From Sphingobium sp. Z007 (lineage in GTDB: Bacteria; Pseudomonadota; Alphaproteobacteria; Sphingomonadales; Sphingomonadaceae), in the NCBI RefSeq assembly GCF_900013425.1, contig NZ_FBXK01000005.1, positions 2,666,001-2,730,000 of the forward strand: a stretch of 64,000 nt of DNA, given 5' to 3'. Below the pieces are notes generated by a model. That model did not search any database, was not told where the DNA came from, and saw only the letters and a program-made list of their open reading frames with translations. The translations under genes and the position numbers were made by a program. Of the stretch, positions 1 through 8,873 are shown in pieces; position 1 is the first letter of the stretch; every line of letters begins with the position of its first letter.

Positions 1-2
1 AA

Positions 3-1058
3 GCCTATGCCGCCACCGCCGCCTATGATTCGATGATCGCCAGCTGGTTCGCCTTCGCCGATCAGGGCGTGATGTTCCCGCAGACGCTGGCGGTGGCGAG
101 CACGCTCTCCACCACGCTGCGCTACGGCGAAAACCCGCACCAGTCCGCCGCGCTCTACCTGCCCACCGGTCCGTCCGCCAAGGGCATCGCTCAGGCGCAA
201 CAGATCCAGGGCAAGGAACTGAGCTACAATAATTATAATGACGCCGACGCCGCGCTGGAACTGGTCAGCGAATTTCGCGACGGCCCGCCGACCGTCGTCA
301 TCGTCAAGCACGCCAACCCCTGCGGCGTCGCCACCGGCGAAACCCTGATCGAAGCCTATGAGGCTGCGCTCGCCTGCGACAGCGTATCGGCCTTCGGCGG
401 CATCATCGCCGTCAACCGCCCGCTCGACGGCCCCACCGCCGAGGCGATCAGCGGTATCTTCACCGAAGTCGTCGCCGCGCCCAACGCGAATGACGAAGCT
501 AGGGCGATCTTCGCCAAGAAGAAGAATCTCCGCCTGCTGCTGACCGGCGACCTGCCCGATCCCGCGCGGACCGGCCTCCAGATCAAGAGCATCGCGGGCG
601 GCCTCCTGGTGCAAAGCCGCGACAATGGCCAGGTGACTCAGGACGCGCTCAAGCTCGTCACCAAGCGCGCACCGACCGATCAGGAGTTGAAGGACTGCCT
701 GTTCGCCTGGACCGTCGCCAAGCATGTGAAGTCGAACGCCATCGTCTATGCCAAGGACGGCAGCACCGCGGGCGTCGGCGCGGGCCAGATGAACCGCCTC
801 GAATCCGCCCGCATCGCCGCGTGGAAGGCGAAGGACGCCGCCGAAAAGGCCGGCTGGTCCACCCCGCGCACGATCGGTTCGGCGGTCGCCTCCGACGCCT
901 TCTTCCCCTTCGCCGACGGCCTGCTGGCGGCGGTGGAGGCCGGCGCGACGGCGGTGATCCAGCCGGGCGGCTCTATCCGCGACGATGAAGTCATCGCCGC
1001 GGCGGACGAAGCCGGGCTGGCGATGGTCTTTACGGGCATGCGCCACTTCCGCCACTGA
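3..1058 (+). CDS. purH: Bifunctional AICAR transformylase / IMP cyclohydrolase (5'-truncated by window edge)
   Basis: Last two steps of purine synthesis, cytoplasmic: formylation of AICAR and ring closure to IMP. The open frame enters from the left edge, so only about 351 C-terminal residues are visible; the cyclohydrolase domain lies outside. The visible part starts just before the transformylase domain, with the YGENPHQ signature, the catalytic Lys-His in VKHANPCG, and the ending [10 protein letters not shown]...FTGMRHFRH, which is the normal family C-terminus. No frameshift is seen. An imperfect hairpin at 1071-1099 follows the stop without a clear U-run. The next gene is convergent. Confidence 0.96.
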   Translation, partial: AYAATAAYDSMIASWFAFADQGVMFPQTLAVASTLSTTLRYGENPHQSAALYLPTGPSAKGIAQAQQIQGKELSYNNYNDADAALELVSEFRDGPPTVVIVKHANPCGVATGETLIEAYEAALACDSVSAFGGIIAVNRPLDGPTAEAISGIFTEVVAAPNANDEARAIFAKKKNLRLLLTGDLPDPARTGLQIKSIAGGLLVQSRDNGQVTQDALKLVTKRAPTDQELKDCLFAWTVAKHVKSNAIVYAKDGSTAGVGAGQMNRLESARIAAWKAKDAAEKAGWSTPRTIGSAVASDAFFPFADGLLAAVEAGATAVIQPGGSIRDDEVIAAADEAGLAMVFTGMRHFRH

Positions 1059-1125
1059 TGGATTGTGTCAGCGCGGCCTTGCCCCGAGTGAGGTCGCGCA
1101 GGCATTATCCCCGGTACCCATGCCG

Positions 1126-1821
1126 TCAGGGCGCGCTCGGGTCGGCATTGCTGTGCCAGTCATAGGATTGCGGGAAGAAACCAGTCGGCCCATAAGCCAA
1201 GGCCAGTCGCTGGGCATCACGCGCAAGCTGTGACAGGGGATTGTCGGAAGGACTTTCTCCGGCATTCGCGGTCATCGAACCGATCTTGCCTTTGTAAAAT
1301 TGCTCCAGTCCAACCCATGTGCCATCCAGCATGCCCGCTCTTCGCCCGCGCCAATCCTTCAGGCAGCGATTGAACGATTGCACGACATCGCGATAATCTT
1401 CTTCCGGCACGGAGAATGCGCGGCTTTCCGCCGGTCCCTGGCTGCCCCCATTTTCTGATGCACTGCGCCAAACACGCACGGCGATAATGCGGCATTTTCG
1501 TTTGACCTCGGCGTCATCGACGTCTCGGTCCCGCCACATCATCAGGCAATTGGCCGGCCGCGGCGTGAAATCCAGCACATAATCGTAGCGGCCGAAAGTA
1601 GGCGCGATCTGCAAGCGCATCGCGCCATCGTGCGTTAACGGTGGCAGCTTTAATTTGCCTCTTTCAATGACATAGCCGTCTTTGAGCGGCCCATCGGCAT
1701 AGCCCCCCGTCCGCTCCGTCCCGCTCAGAATTTCCACCAGCCAGTCCGGCATCACATTATTGGAGCAGCCGCCGACCTGCGGGAGCACGAGCATGAGGGG
1801 CAAAAGGCGGTGCAGGCGCAT
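1126..1821 (-). CDS. Putative lipoprotein of unknown function
   Basis: A 231-residue protein whose family I do not recognise. The frame is open for 26 codons further upstream, but the ATG at 1821 is preceded by a good GGAGG ribosome site and gives a clean lipoprotein signal: [15 protein letters not shown] followed by the lipobox VGGC with Cys at residue 19. The next residues are Ser-Asn, so outer-membrane sorting is likely. The body has several further Cys (NCLMMW, KRKC, NRCLKDW). It is convergent with purH and divergent from the UrcA gene. Function unknown. Confidence 0.72.
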   Translation of the reverse strand: MRLHRLLPLMLVLPQVGGCSNNVMPDWLVEILSGTERTGGYADGPLKDGYVIERGKLKLPPLTHDGAMRLQIAPTFGRYDYVLDFTPRPANCLMMWRDRDVDDAEVKRKCRIIAVRVWRSASENGGSQGPAESRAFSVPEEDYRDVVQSFNRCLKDWRGRRAGMLDGTWVGLEQFYKGKIGSMTANAGESPSDNPLSQLARDAQRLALAYGPTGFFPQSYDWHSNADPSAP

Positions 1822-2015
1822 GGCCTTTCCTCCCGCGAAGCGCGCAACACCGTCAAGCACCAATCCCTTCGCACCCGCAAAATCGCGGAAATCAGCCACT
1901 TTTTATCAAGTGGCCTCTTTTCATCAACGGCCTGTGCGCTTATTTAGAGCATGACCCTGTTTCCACGTCAGACGCGGGGCAGACAATCAGAACAATGTTC
2001 GACAGGAGATACAGG

Positions 2016-2348
2016 ATGACCAAGAAAATGTGGGTGGCGATGGCCGCCGCCATGGCCCTTGCGCTTCCCGGCGTCGCGAGCGCCGGCAGCAACGACATGG
2101 ATGTGATCGTGGACGGCCGCGCCGGCACCGAAACCCGCAGCCTCGCCGTGTCCGTGGCCGATCTCAACCTGGCCAGCACCAACGGCATGCGCCGCGCCGA
2201 TTCGCGCGTGACCCGCGCCGCCAAGCAGGTCTGCGGCTTTGTGAACGGCTCCGTCCTGCCCGTGACCGACGATTATCGCAACTGCTTCGGCAGCGCGATC
2301 GACGGCGCGCGCAGCGACCTCAGCACGCTGGCCCAGCGCCAGAGCTGA
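2016..2348 (+). CDS. UrcA family exported protein
   Basis: A 110-residue small secreted or periplasmic protein. The ATG at 2016 has AGGAG seven bases upstream, and the preceding in-frame ATG lacks a site. The N-terminus MTKKMWVAMAAAMALALPGVASA is a typical Sec signal peptide. The mature part has the UrcA pattern: VSVADLNLAS...GMRRADSRVTRAAKQVC with a second Cys in YRNCF, probably forming a disulfide. UrcA proteins are frequent in sphingomonads and caulobacters, often in many copies; their role is not established. A terminator hairpin follows at 2387-2417, so it appears monocistronic. Confidence 0.85.
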   Translation: MTKKMWVAMAAAMALALPGVASAGSNDMDVIVDGRAGTETRSLAVSVADLNLASTNGMRRADSRVTRAAKQVCGFVNGSVLPVTDDYRNCFGSAIDGARSDLSTLAQRQS

Positions 2349-2386
2349 AAACACGCCGCTTTCCCCGCACGAGGGGGAACTGCAGG

Positions 2387-2417
2387 GGGCCGTTCCATGC
2401 TGATGGAGCGGCCCTTT
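2387..2417 (+). terminator. Rho-independent terminator after the UrcA gene
   Basis: A 12-bp stem (2387-2398 paired with 2403-2414, one G-T pair) with a 4-base loop, followed by TTTGTC. It ends the UrcA transcript about 40 bases after its stop. Confidence 0.65.
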
Positions 2418-2531
2418 GTCATGCACGGGCCCCTTGCCGTCCGCTGTCATCCTTACCGGGCATTAACCACTCCTTAGAGGATTTCCTTCACTCCGGCAGG
2501 CACGAACGATCTTCCGGGGGAATAGCCTGCC

Positions 2532-4055
2532 ATGCCGCGTATCGACCGACATGTGGATGTCGCCATCATCGGCGCTGGCCCGGCGGGCCTGACCGCCGCC
2601 TATCTGCTGACCAAGCAGGGGCTGAACGTCACGGTGATCGAAAAAGACCCGGTCTATGTCGGTGGCATCAGCCGCACGGTGGAACTGGACGGCTTCCGGT
2701 TCGACATTGGCGGGCACCGCTTCTTTTCCAAATCGCAGCAGGTCGTGGACCTGTGGAACGAGATTTTGCCCGACGATTTCATCCAGCGGCCGCGGATGAG
2801 CCGCATCTATTATGAGGGCAAATTCTACAGCTATCCGCTGCGCGCGTTCGAGGCGCTGTGGAACCTGGGCATCTGGCGCTCGACCCTGTGCATGGCCAGC
2901 TTCGCCAAGGCCAAGCTCTTCCCCAACCGCAACGTCCGCTCCTTCCAGGACTGGACCGTCAACGCCTTTGGCCACAAACTCTTCTCCATCTTTTTCAAGA
3001 CCTACACCGAGAAGGTGTGGGGCATGCCCTGCGACGAAATGTCGGCGGACTGGGCGGCGCAGCGGATCAAGGGCCTGTCGCTCTGGGGCGCGGTGGTCGA
3101 CGGGCTGAAACGCTCGCTCGGCCTCAACAAGCGTCCCAATGACGGCATGGCGACCAAAACGCTGCTGGAAACATTCCGCTATCCCCGCCTTGGCCCCGGC
3201 ATGATGTGGGAAGCCGCGCGCGACCGGGTGGTCGAAGGCGGCAACCAGATACTGATGGCGCACAGCTTCAAGCGGCTGGAGGAAGATCAGGCGTCGGGCC
3301 GCTGGCGGCTGATCGCCGACGGGCCGGACGGCGATGTCGTGATCGACGCCGCCCATGTCATCTCGTCTGCGCCGATGCGCGAACTGGCAGGCCGCATCCA
3401 CCCGCTGCCCGATACGCTGCCGCAGGCGATGGACCTGAAATATCGCGACTTTTTGACCGTGGCGCTGATGGTGAAGGGGGAGGATATTTTCCCCGACAAC
3501 TGGATCTATATCCACGACAGCAAGGTGCAGGTCGGCCGCATACAGAATTTCCGCAGCTGGTCGCCCGAAATGGTGCCCGATCCTTCGCTCGCCTGCGTGG
3601 GCCTCGAATATTTCTGTTTCGAAGGCGACGGCCTCTGGTCGGCCGATGACGCCGATCTGATCGCGCTCGCCACCCGCGAAATGGCGCAACTGGGCCTCTG
3701 CAACCCGCACGATGTCGTGGGCGGCGCGGTGGTGCGGCAGGAAAAGGCTTATCCGGTCTATGACGACGACTATGCCGCCAATGTGCTGGCGATGCGCAGC
3801 GAACTGGAAGCGCGCTATCCGACGCTGCACATGGTCGGGCGCAACGGGATGCATCGCTATAATAACCAGGATCATGCGATGATGACGGCGATGCTGACCG
3901 TGCGCAACATCGTCGCGGGCGCGCGCATCCATGACGTGTGGAGCGTCAATGAGGACGCCGAATATCATGAAGCGGGCGATGAAGGCCAGGACGCCGACAC
4001 GCAGGCCGCGCTCGCCAGCGTCCGTGCCGTGCCCTCGCGCTTGAAAGCCGCCTGA
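2532..4055 (+). CDS. FAD-dependent oxidoreductase, UDP-galactopyranose mutase / protoporphyrinogen oxidase-like
   Basis: A 507-residue flavoprotein. The N-terminus has the dinucleotide-binding fold VAIIGAGPAGLTAAYLL followed by the acidic VIEKD strand end, then GGISRT and DIGGHRFFSK, typical of the amine-oxidase/UDP-galactopyranose-mutase superfamily. The C-terminal FAD motif is MVGRNGMHRYNNQDHAMMTAML. Members of this subgroup commonly sit beside GtrA-type and glycan genes, as here: a GtrA gene follows after 5 bases. A role in modifying a lipid-linked or nucleotide-linked sugar is inference; the substrate cannot be told from sequence. It could instead be a desaturase-like enzyme. Confidence 0.82.
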   Translation: MPRIDRHVDVAIIGAGPAGLTAAYLLTKQGLNVTVIEKDPVYVGGISRTVELDGFRFDIGGHRFFSKSQQVVDLWNEILPDDFIQRPRMSRIYYEGKFYSYPLRAFEALWNLGIWRSTLCMASFAKAKLFPNRNVRSFQDWTVNAFGHKLFSIFFKTYTEKVWGMPCDEMSADWAAQRIKGLSLWGAVVDGLKRSLGLNKRPNDGMATKTLLETFRYPRLGPGMMWEAARDRVVEGGNQILMAHSFKRLEEDQASGRWRLIADGPDGDVVIDAAHVISSAPMRELAGRIHPLPDTLPQAMDLKYRDFLTVALMVKGEDIFPDNWIYIHDSKVQVGRIQNFRSWSPEMVPDPSLACVGLEYFCFEGDGLWSADDADLIALATREMAQLGLCNPHDVVGGAVVRQEKAYPVYDDDYAANVLAMRSELEARYPTLHMVGRNGMHRYNNQDHAMMTAMLTVRNIVAGARIHDVWSVNEDAEYHEAGDEGQDADTQAALASVRAVPSRLKAA

Positions 4056-4060
4056 GCGCC

Positions 4061-4459
4061 ATGGCGCAGCACATCGGCGCGCTTTTTGCGCGGCTGATGT
4101 TCGCCCGCTATCTGCTGGCGAGCGTCTGCGCGCTGTCGAGCGACTTCGCCACCTTCCTGATATTGGATCATGGCGGTGCCGCGCCGATGATCGCGGCGCT
4201 GGGCGGCTATCTGGTCGGCCTGGTCGTCCATTGGGTCATCAGCATCCGTTTCGTCTTCGACCTGGCGCATGGCCCGACCCATGCCCAGCGCATCGGCTTC
4301 GTGGTCAGCGCGGCCGTGGGCATGGGCATCACCATGGCGCTGGTCGGCGCGCTCAGCGCCATCGGCCTCGCCCCGCCGATCGCAAAGCTGCTGTCGGTCC
4401 CGGCCAGTTTCCTGACCGTCTATGCGATCCGCAAATATGGCATTTTCGGCAAGGCCTGA
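4061..4459 (+). CDS. GtrA family membrane protein
   Basis: A 132-residue protein with four predicted membrane segments (about residues 15-35, 40-62, 75-97 and 100-122), the GtrA/DPMS-type layout. GtrA proteins are thought to help move undecaprenyl-phosphate-linked sugars across the inner membrane for modification of surface glycans. It starts 5 bases after the flavoprotein gene and its last 38 bases overlap the next gene in another frame, so the three are very probably co-transcribed and translationally coupled. Confidence 0.82.
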   Translation: MAQHIGALFARLMFARYLLASVCALSSDFATFLILDHGGAAPMIAALGGYLVGLVVHWVISIRFVFDLAHGPTHAQRIGFVVSAAVGMGITMALVGALSAIGLAPPIAKLLSVPASFLTVYAIRKYGIFGKA

Positions 4460-6194
4460 TGCCCCGCGCACCGCGCTCTGGGCGCTGATCGCCTGGCTGC
4501 TGTGCAGCATGGCGATGCTCTGGCTGTTCCGGGGCGATTTTTCTACCCTCGCCTTTCGCGATCCCGACGATGCCATGCGCCTGGCGCAGGTGCGCGACTG
4601 GATCGGCGGGCAGGCATTTTGGGACGTCAGCCAGCATCGGGTGAACCCGCCAGTCGGCGGGCCGATGCACTGGTCGCGGATTGTGGACATGCCCATTGCG
4701 GCGCTGATCCTGCTGCTGGCGCCGATTATCGGTGCGGCGGGTGCGGAACTGGTCGCCTGTGCCCTCGTGCCGCTGCTGCTGCTCGGCGGGTTGACTGCGG
4801 CGCTGTTCGTCGCGGCGCGGCGGGTGGCGGGAAGCGGCATCGCCTTGCCCGGCGTCGCGCTGCTGCTGACCAGCCCCAGCATATTGGTGCAATATACCCC
4901 GCTGCGGATCGACCATCATGGCTGGCAGATCGCGCTGGCGACGCTGGCGCTGTGCGGCGCGCTCGACACGCGGCCGGCACGCGGCGGGATCGTCGCGGGA
5001 CTGGCGCTGGCACTATGGCTCCAGATTTCGAGCGAAGCGCTGCCCTATGTCGCCCTCTTCGCCGCCGCCTTCGCGCTGCGCCACTGGATGGCGCGGGATC
5101 AGGCGCCCCGATTCGTCAGCTTTGTAGCGGTGCTAGGCGGGACCGCGCTGCTACTGCTGGCGCTGCTGCGCGGGCCGCAGGCGTTGGCAGACAGCCGGTG
5201 CGACGCCTTGTCCTACGTCTATCTCTGGCCGCTCGTCATTCTGGCCGTCACCACGGTGATCGCGGCGCGGCTGATCGGCACGACGACCGCTGCCCGTCGC
5301 CTTACCATCGCCGCGATCGGCGGTGGTGCGGGGCTGGCGACCTTCCTCGTCACCGGCGGGCCATGCCTGTCGGGCGATCCCTTCGCCGCGCTCGGCCCGA
5401 TCGCCTACCGGCTCTGGTATCTGCAAGTGCTGGAAGGGCGGCCGATCTGGGAACAGAGCCTGTCGCTGCAAGGCGTGATCCTGCTGCCCGCGCTGCTGGG
5501 CCTGTATGCCAGCCTGATCGCGGCGCGTGGCGCTTCGGGCGAAGCGCGGATGCGCTGGCTAATGCTGGCGCTGCTGCTCGCCGGATCGACCATCATCGCG
5601 ATGCTCGTCATGCGGGCGCTGTCGGTCGCCCATGTCTTCGCGCTGCCCGGCATCGCCTGGCTGGTCGCGCGGCTGTTCGCCAGGGTGCACGCGTCGCGCG
5701 CGGCGCTGGTGCGGGTGACCGGATCGGTCGCGCTGGTGCTGCTGACCCCGGCCGGCCTATGCGCTGCTTGGGTGGCAGTGGCGGCCAAGCCTGAGCCTGC
5801 CAAGGCGGCGAGCGCCAATTGCCGGGCCGCCAGCGTGTTGGCACCACTGAAGGCGTTGCCGCCCGCCACGCTCTTCGCCCCGCTCGACCTTGGCCCCGAC
5901 ATCCTCGTGCAGACCCGCCATAGCGTCATCGGCACCGCGCATCACCGCAATGCGGCGGGCATTACCGCCGTGATCGAGGGGTTCGTCGATGCGCCGGACA
6001 AGGCTCGCGCCGTCGTCGCGCAGACCAGCGCCACCTATGTCGTGACCTGCGACGGGCTGACCGAATATCGGCTGTACGGGCAGGAGAATAAGCAGGGGCT
6101 CGCCGCCATGCTGATGAAGCGATCGCCTCCCGACTGGCTGGAACCGGTGTCGACAAAAGCCCCGCTCCATATCTGGCGGATCAGGCGGGACTGA
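4422..6194 (+). CDS. Polytopic membrane protein, distant STT3/oligosaccharyltransferase-like
   Basis: A 590-residue protein with about 11-13 membrane segments. After the first helix it has an acidic loop, FRDPDDAMRLAQVRDW, then MHWSRIVDMPIAA, and later RIDHHGWQ. This acidic-loop plus DHH layout recalls GT-C enzymes such as STT3/PglB, in which the first external loop carries the metal-binding Asp. It probably transfers sugars from polyprenyl carriers on the periplasmic face; that is inference from fold resemblance and from the GtrA neighbour. The start is uncertain: ATG at 4422 or 4437, both inside the GtrA gene. Its 3' end overlaps msrB by 14 bases tail to tail. Confidence 0.75.
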   Translation: MRSANMAFSARPDAPRTALWALIAWLLCSMAMLWLFRGDFSTLAFRDPDDAMRLAQVRDWIGGQAFWDVSQHRVNPPVGGPMHWSRIVDMPIAALILLLAPIIGAAGAELVACALVPLLLLGGLTAALFVAARRVAGSGIALPGVALLLTSPSILVQYTPLRIDHHGWQIALATLALCGALDTRPARGGIVAGLALALWLQISSEALPYVALFAAAFALRHWMARDQAPRFVSFVAVLGGTALLLLALLRGPQALADSRCDALSYVYLWPLVILAVTTVIAARLIGTTTAARRLTIAAIGGGAGLATFLVTGGPCLSGDPFAALGPIAYRLWYLQVLEGRPIWEQSLSLQGVILLPALLGLYASLIAARGASGEARMRWLMLALLLAGSTIIAMLVMRALSVAHVFALPGIAWLVARLFARVHASRAALVRVTGSVALVLLTPAGLCAAWVAVAAKPEPAKAASANCRAASVLAPLKALPPATLFAPLDLGPDILVQTRHSVIGTAHHRNAAGITAVIEGFVDAPDKARAVVAQTSATYVVTCDGLTEYRLYGQENKQGLAAMLMKRSPPDWLEPVSTKAPLHIWRIRRD

Positions 6195-6657
6195 ACTTCA
6201 TCGCCACGCCGTTCATGCAATAGCGCTTGCCGGTGGGCTTTGGCCCATCGTCGAACACATGGCCCAGATGCCCGCCGCACCGCGCGCAATGGACTTCGGT
6301 GCGGGTATAGCCGAGCATACCGTCGCGGCTGGTGCCGACCGCCTTGGGCAACGGCGCGTAAAAGCTGGGCCAGCCGGTGCCGCTATCGAACTTGGTCTTG
6401 GAACTGAACAGCTTTTGATCGCAACCGGCGCAGGAAAAGATACCCGCGCGATGCTCGTCATTGAGCGGGCTGCTGCCGGGATATTCGGTTGCCTGCTGGC
6501 GCAGCACCTTATAGCCCCAGGGGCTGAGCCGCTTCTTCCACTCTGCGTCGCTCAGCGCAAAGGGATAGGCCGCCTGCGCCGGTTCGGGCGCGAACTGCCA
6601 AAAGGCCAGAGCCACCGCGCCAGTCGTGACGCCACCCAGGAAATGCCGTCTGTTCAT
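6181..6657 (-). CDS. msrB: Peptide-methionine (R)-S-oxide reductase, exported
   Basis: Reduces the R-epimer of methionine sulfoxide in proteins. It has 158 residues. The ATG at 6657 has GGAAGG upstream. The N-terminus MNRRHFLGGVTTGAVALAFW contains twin arginines before a hydrophobic stretch and ends in AQA, suggesting Tat (or Sec) export and repair of envelope proteins. The MsrB domain shows two zinc CxxC pairs (CAGC, CARC), the GTGWPSF motif and the catalytic Cys in RYCMNG. The usual RYCINS context is slightly altered. It lies 17 bases after the ABC exporter genes on the same strand. Confidence 0.92.
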   Translation of the reverse strand: MNRRHFLGGVTTGAVALAFWQFAPEPAQAAYPFALSDAEWKKRLSPWGYKVLRQQATEYPGSSPLNDEHRAGIFSCAGCDQKLFSSKTKFDSGTGWPSFYAPLPKAVGTSRDGMLGYTRTEVHCARCGGHLGHVFDDGPKPTGKRYCMNGVAMKFSPA

Positions 6658-6674
6658 ATCCCTTCCTACCCTCG

Positions 6675-7865
6675 TCAGCCTGTCGCAGGCCTGAACAGCC
6701 GCTTCCACCAGCTTCCGCCCGACTGCATCACATGCCGCCGGAACAGCAGCACGCCGACCCGGATGATGAGCGCCACGAAGCTCGCCTGCCACACCAGCGC
6801 CACCAGATGCGGCCAGATCGCCCCGTCCTGCGCCGCGCGGGCGATCATGGCGAAGGGCGAGCTGAACGGGAAGATGCAGGCCGCCAGTTCCGCAGGCGAC
6901 CCCATATGATCGACCGCATAGCTGGCGAAGAAGAAGATCAGCATCTGCCCCATGGTGATCGGCATGTTGAGCGTCTGCACTTCGCGCACCGTCGCCGCCT
7001 GCGCGCCGATCCCCAGGAACAGAGACCCCAGCAACGTATAGGCCATGGCGAAATAGAGCACCGCCAGCATCAGGAACAGCGGCCAACCCACCGCTGGCGT
7101 CGGCAGCGATCCGCCCCCGTCGTGCAGCGCGGCAAAGATGGCGAAGGCCGTCCCGCCCCAGAAAGCGATGCCGACGAAGCTCATCGCCAGCATTGCCATC
7201 AGCTTGCCCAGGAAAATCGCGTCGATCGGCACGGCGGCGGCCAATATCTCAATGATCTTGTTGGTCTTTTCCTCGACGAGGTTGGACAGGATCATCCCTG
7301 CGAGCAGGATGGTGAGGAAGAACATCACCACCTGCGCCACCCGCCCGATCAGCAGGCGCGCCTGCGCCTGCGCGCCCAGGCTGGTCGTCACTTCCTGCCG
7401 CTCCACCGTCACGAACTGGAGCGTGCGTTCGGCCAGCGCGGCGGTGGACAGCAGGCTGATGTCGCCCTGCAACTTGTCCAGATCTTCCGCCTTGCCGGTC
7501 AGCGCCGGACGCATAAGCGTGCCCGACAGGATCGCCACCACCTCCGAATCCGGGCGCGCCAATTGTATCCGCGGGCTGGGGGTCGATGCGACAGGGCGCA
7601 GTCGTGGCAGCGCCTGGTCGCCCATGCGCTGCGTCAGCCGGTCATGCGCTCGCTCCAGCGCGGCGGCATCGCGCGCGGACATCGCCACGCCCACCACCGG
7701 GCGCAGGTCCGTGCTGGATATCCTGTCGCCCAGGCCGCCAAAGGCAAAGCCGATCAGGATCGGCAGCAACGGCCCCAGCAGGAACAGGATGAAGGTGCGC
7801 GACAGCACGACCGCAGTGAAATCCCGCCGGGCGATGACCAGCGCGGCGCGGAGCAATTCCCTCAT
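6675..7865 (-). CDS. ABC transporter permease, NatB / ABC-2 type
   Basis: A 396-residue membrane subunit of an exporter. The layout is one N-terminal helix (RTFILFLLGPLLPILIGFAFG), a periplasmic domain of about 140 residues, then five or six helices, as in NatB/YhaP permeases. The motif EEKTNKIIEILAAAVPIDAIFLGKL is characteristic of this family. Its start overlaps the stop of the ATPase gene by 4 bases (ATGA). NatAB systems export sodium or other small molecules; the substrate here is unknown. Confidence 0.88.
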   Translation of the reverse strand: MRELLRAALVIARRDFTAVVLSRTFILFLLGPLLPILIGFAFGGLGDRISSTDLRPVVGVAMSARDAAALERAHDRLTQRMGDQALPRLRPVASTPSPRIQLARPDSEVVAILSGTLMRPALTGKAEDLDKLQGDISLLSTAALAERTLQFVTVERQEVTTSLGAQAQARLLIGRVAQVVMFFLTILLAGMILSNLVEEKTNKIIEILAAAVPIDAIFLGKLMAMLAMSFVGIAFWGGTAFAIFAALHDGGGSLPTPAVGWPLFLMLAVLYFAMAYTLLGSLFLGIGAQAATVREVQTLNMPITMGQMLIFFFASYAVDHMGSPAELAACIFPFSSPFAMIARAAQDGAIWPHLVALVWQASFVALIIRVGVLLFRRHVMQSGGSWWKRLFRPATG

Positions 7866-8851
7866 GCGTCCTCCTCCGGCGTCGGTTCAGCCTGCATCTG
7901 CTGCGCGGCCGCCGCCCCGGCGATCGCGACGAAGGCGTCGTGCAGGCCGGGCCGCTCGATCGACAGGCTCTCTATCCCCGCCTGCCCGTCCAGCAACGCG
8001 CGTAGCAGCGGCTCTATTCCTTCGTCGGGCAGGGCAAACAGCCAGGCACCATCCTGCGCCACCGTATCGGCCGGCAAGGCGCGCCGCCACGCGCCGTCGC
8101 TGACCCGCGTGCGCAGCCGCACCTGCGATCGCAACTGGTCGCGCGCCTCGCCCGGCGTCCCGTCGAACCGGATGCGCCCGCCCGCGACGATGGCGATCCG
8201 CTCGCACAAGCGTTCGGCATGGGCGATGACATGGGTGGAAAACAGCACGGTCACGCCTTGGCGCGCCTGCTCGCGGATCAGCGCCTCCAGTTTCTCCTGA
8301 TTGATCGCGTCCAGCCCGGAAAACGGCTCGTCCAGTACGATCAGCCGGGGTTGGTGGATGATGGTGCCGAATAATTGCACCGTCTGGGCCATGCCCTTGG
8401 ACAATTGCCGGATCGGCTTGTCGATCGACGCGCCCATGCCATGCCCCTCCAGCAAGGCCCGCGCGCGCACCCGCCCCTCTTTCAGCGGCAGGCCGCGCAG
8501 CGCCCCCATGAAGGCGATCGCCTCATACGCCTTCATCGACGGATAAAGCCCGCGTTCTTCGGGCAGATACCCCACCTGCCGCGCCATGCGCAGCGGCTGC
8601 GCCTCGCCCAGCAGCGTACGATGCCCCTCGTCCGGGTCGATAATGCCCAGCAGCGTGCGCAGCAACGTGGTCTTGCCCGCGCCATTGGGGCCTAGCACGC
8701 CATAGATGGTGCCTGCGGGCACGGCGATGTCGATCCCGTCGACCGCGCGAAAGCTGCCGAACGTCTTGACAAGCCCATACCCCTCGACGGCATAGGAGGC
8801 CGCCGGGACGGGCGCGGGCATGAAGGATGGAGCCGGGGTGTCGCCGATCAT
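7862..8851 (-). CDS. ABC transporter ATP-binding protein, NatA type
   Basis: A 329-residue ATPase partner of the permease. Walker A GPNGAGKTT, the ABC signature as RQLSKGMAQ, Walker B LIVLDEPFSGLD and the switch His in STHV are all present. The C-terminal domain of about 100 residues is usual in NatA-type proteins. The ATG at 8851 is chosen because AGGA precedes it by four bases; an in-frame ATG at 8875 lacks a site and would share its CATG with the divergent queG start. Either start leaves almost no space for a separate promoter between the two genes. Confidence 0.88.
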   Translation of the reverse strand: MIGDTPAPSFMPAPVPAASYAVEGYGLVKTFGSFRAVDGIDIAVPAGTIYGVLGPNGAGKTTLLRTLLGIIDPDEGHRTLLGEAQPLRMARQVGYLPEERGLYPSMKAYEAIAFMGALRGLPLKEGRVRARALLEGHGMGASIDKPIRQLSKGMAQTVQLFGTIIHQPRLIVLDEPFSGLDAINQEKLEALIREQARQGVTVLFSTHVIAHAERLCERIAIVAGGRIRFDGTPGEARDQLRSQVRLRTRVSDGAWRRALPADTVAQDGAWLFALPDEGIEPLLRALLDGQAGIESLSIERPGLHDAFVAIAGAAAAQQMQAEPTPEEDA

Positions 8852-8873
8852 CCCGTCCTGATAGTCTGGACCC

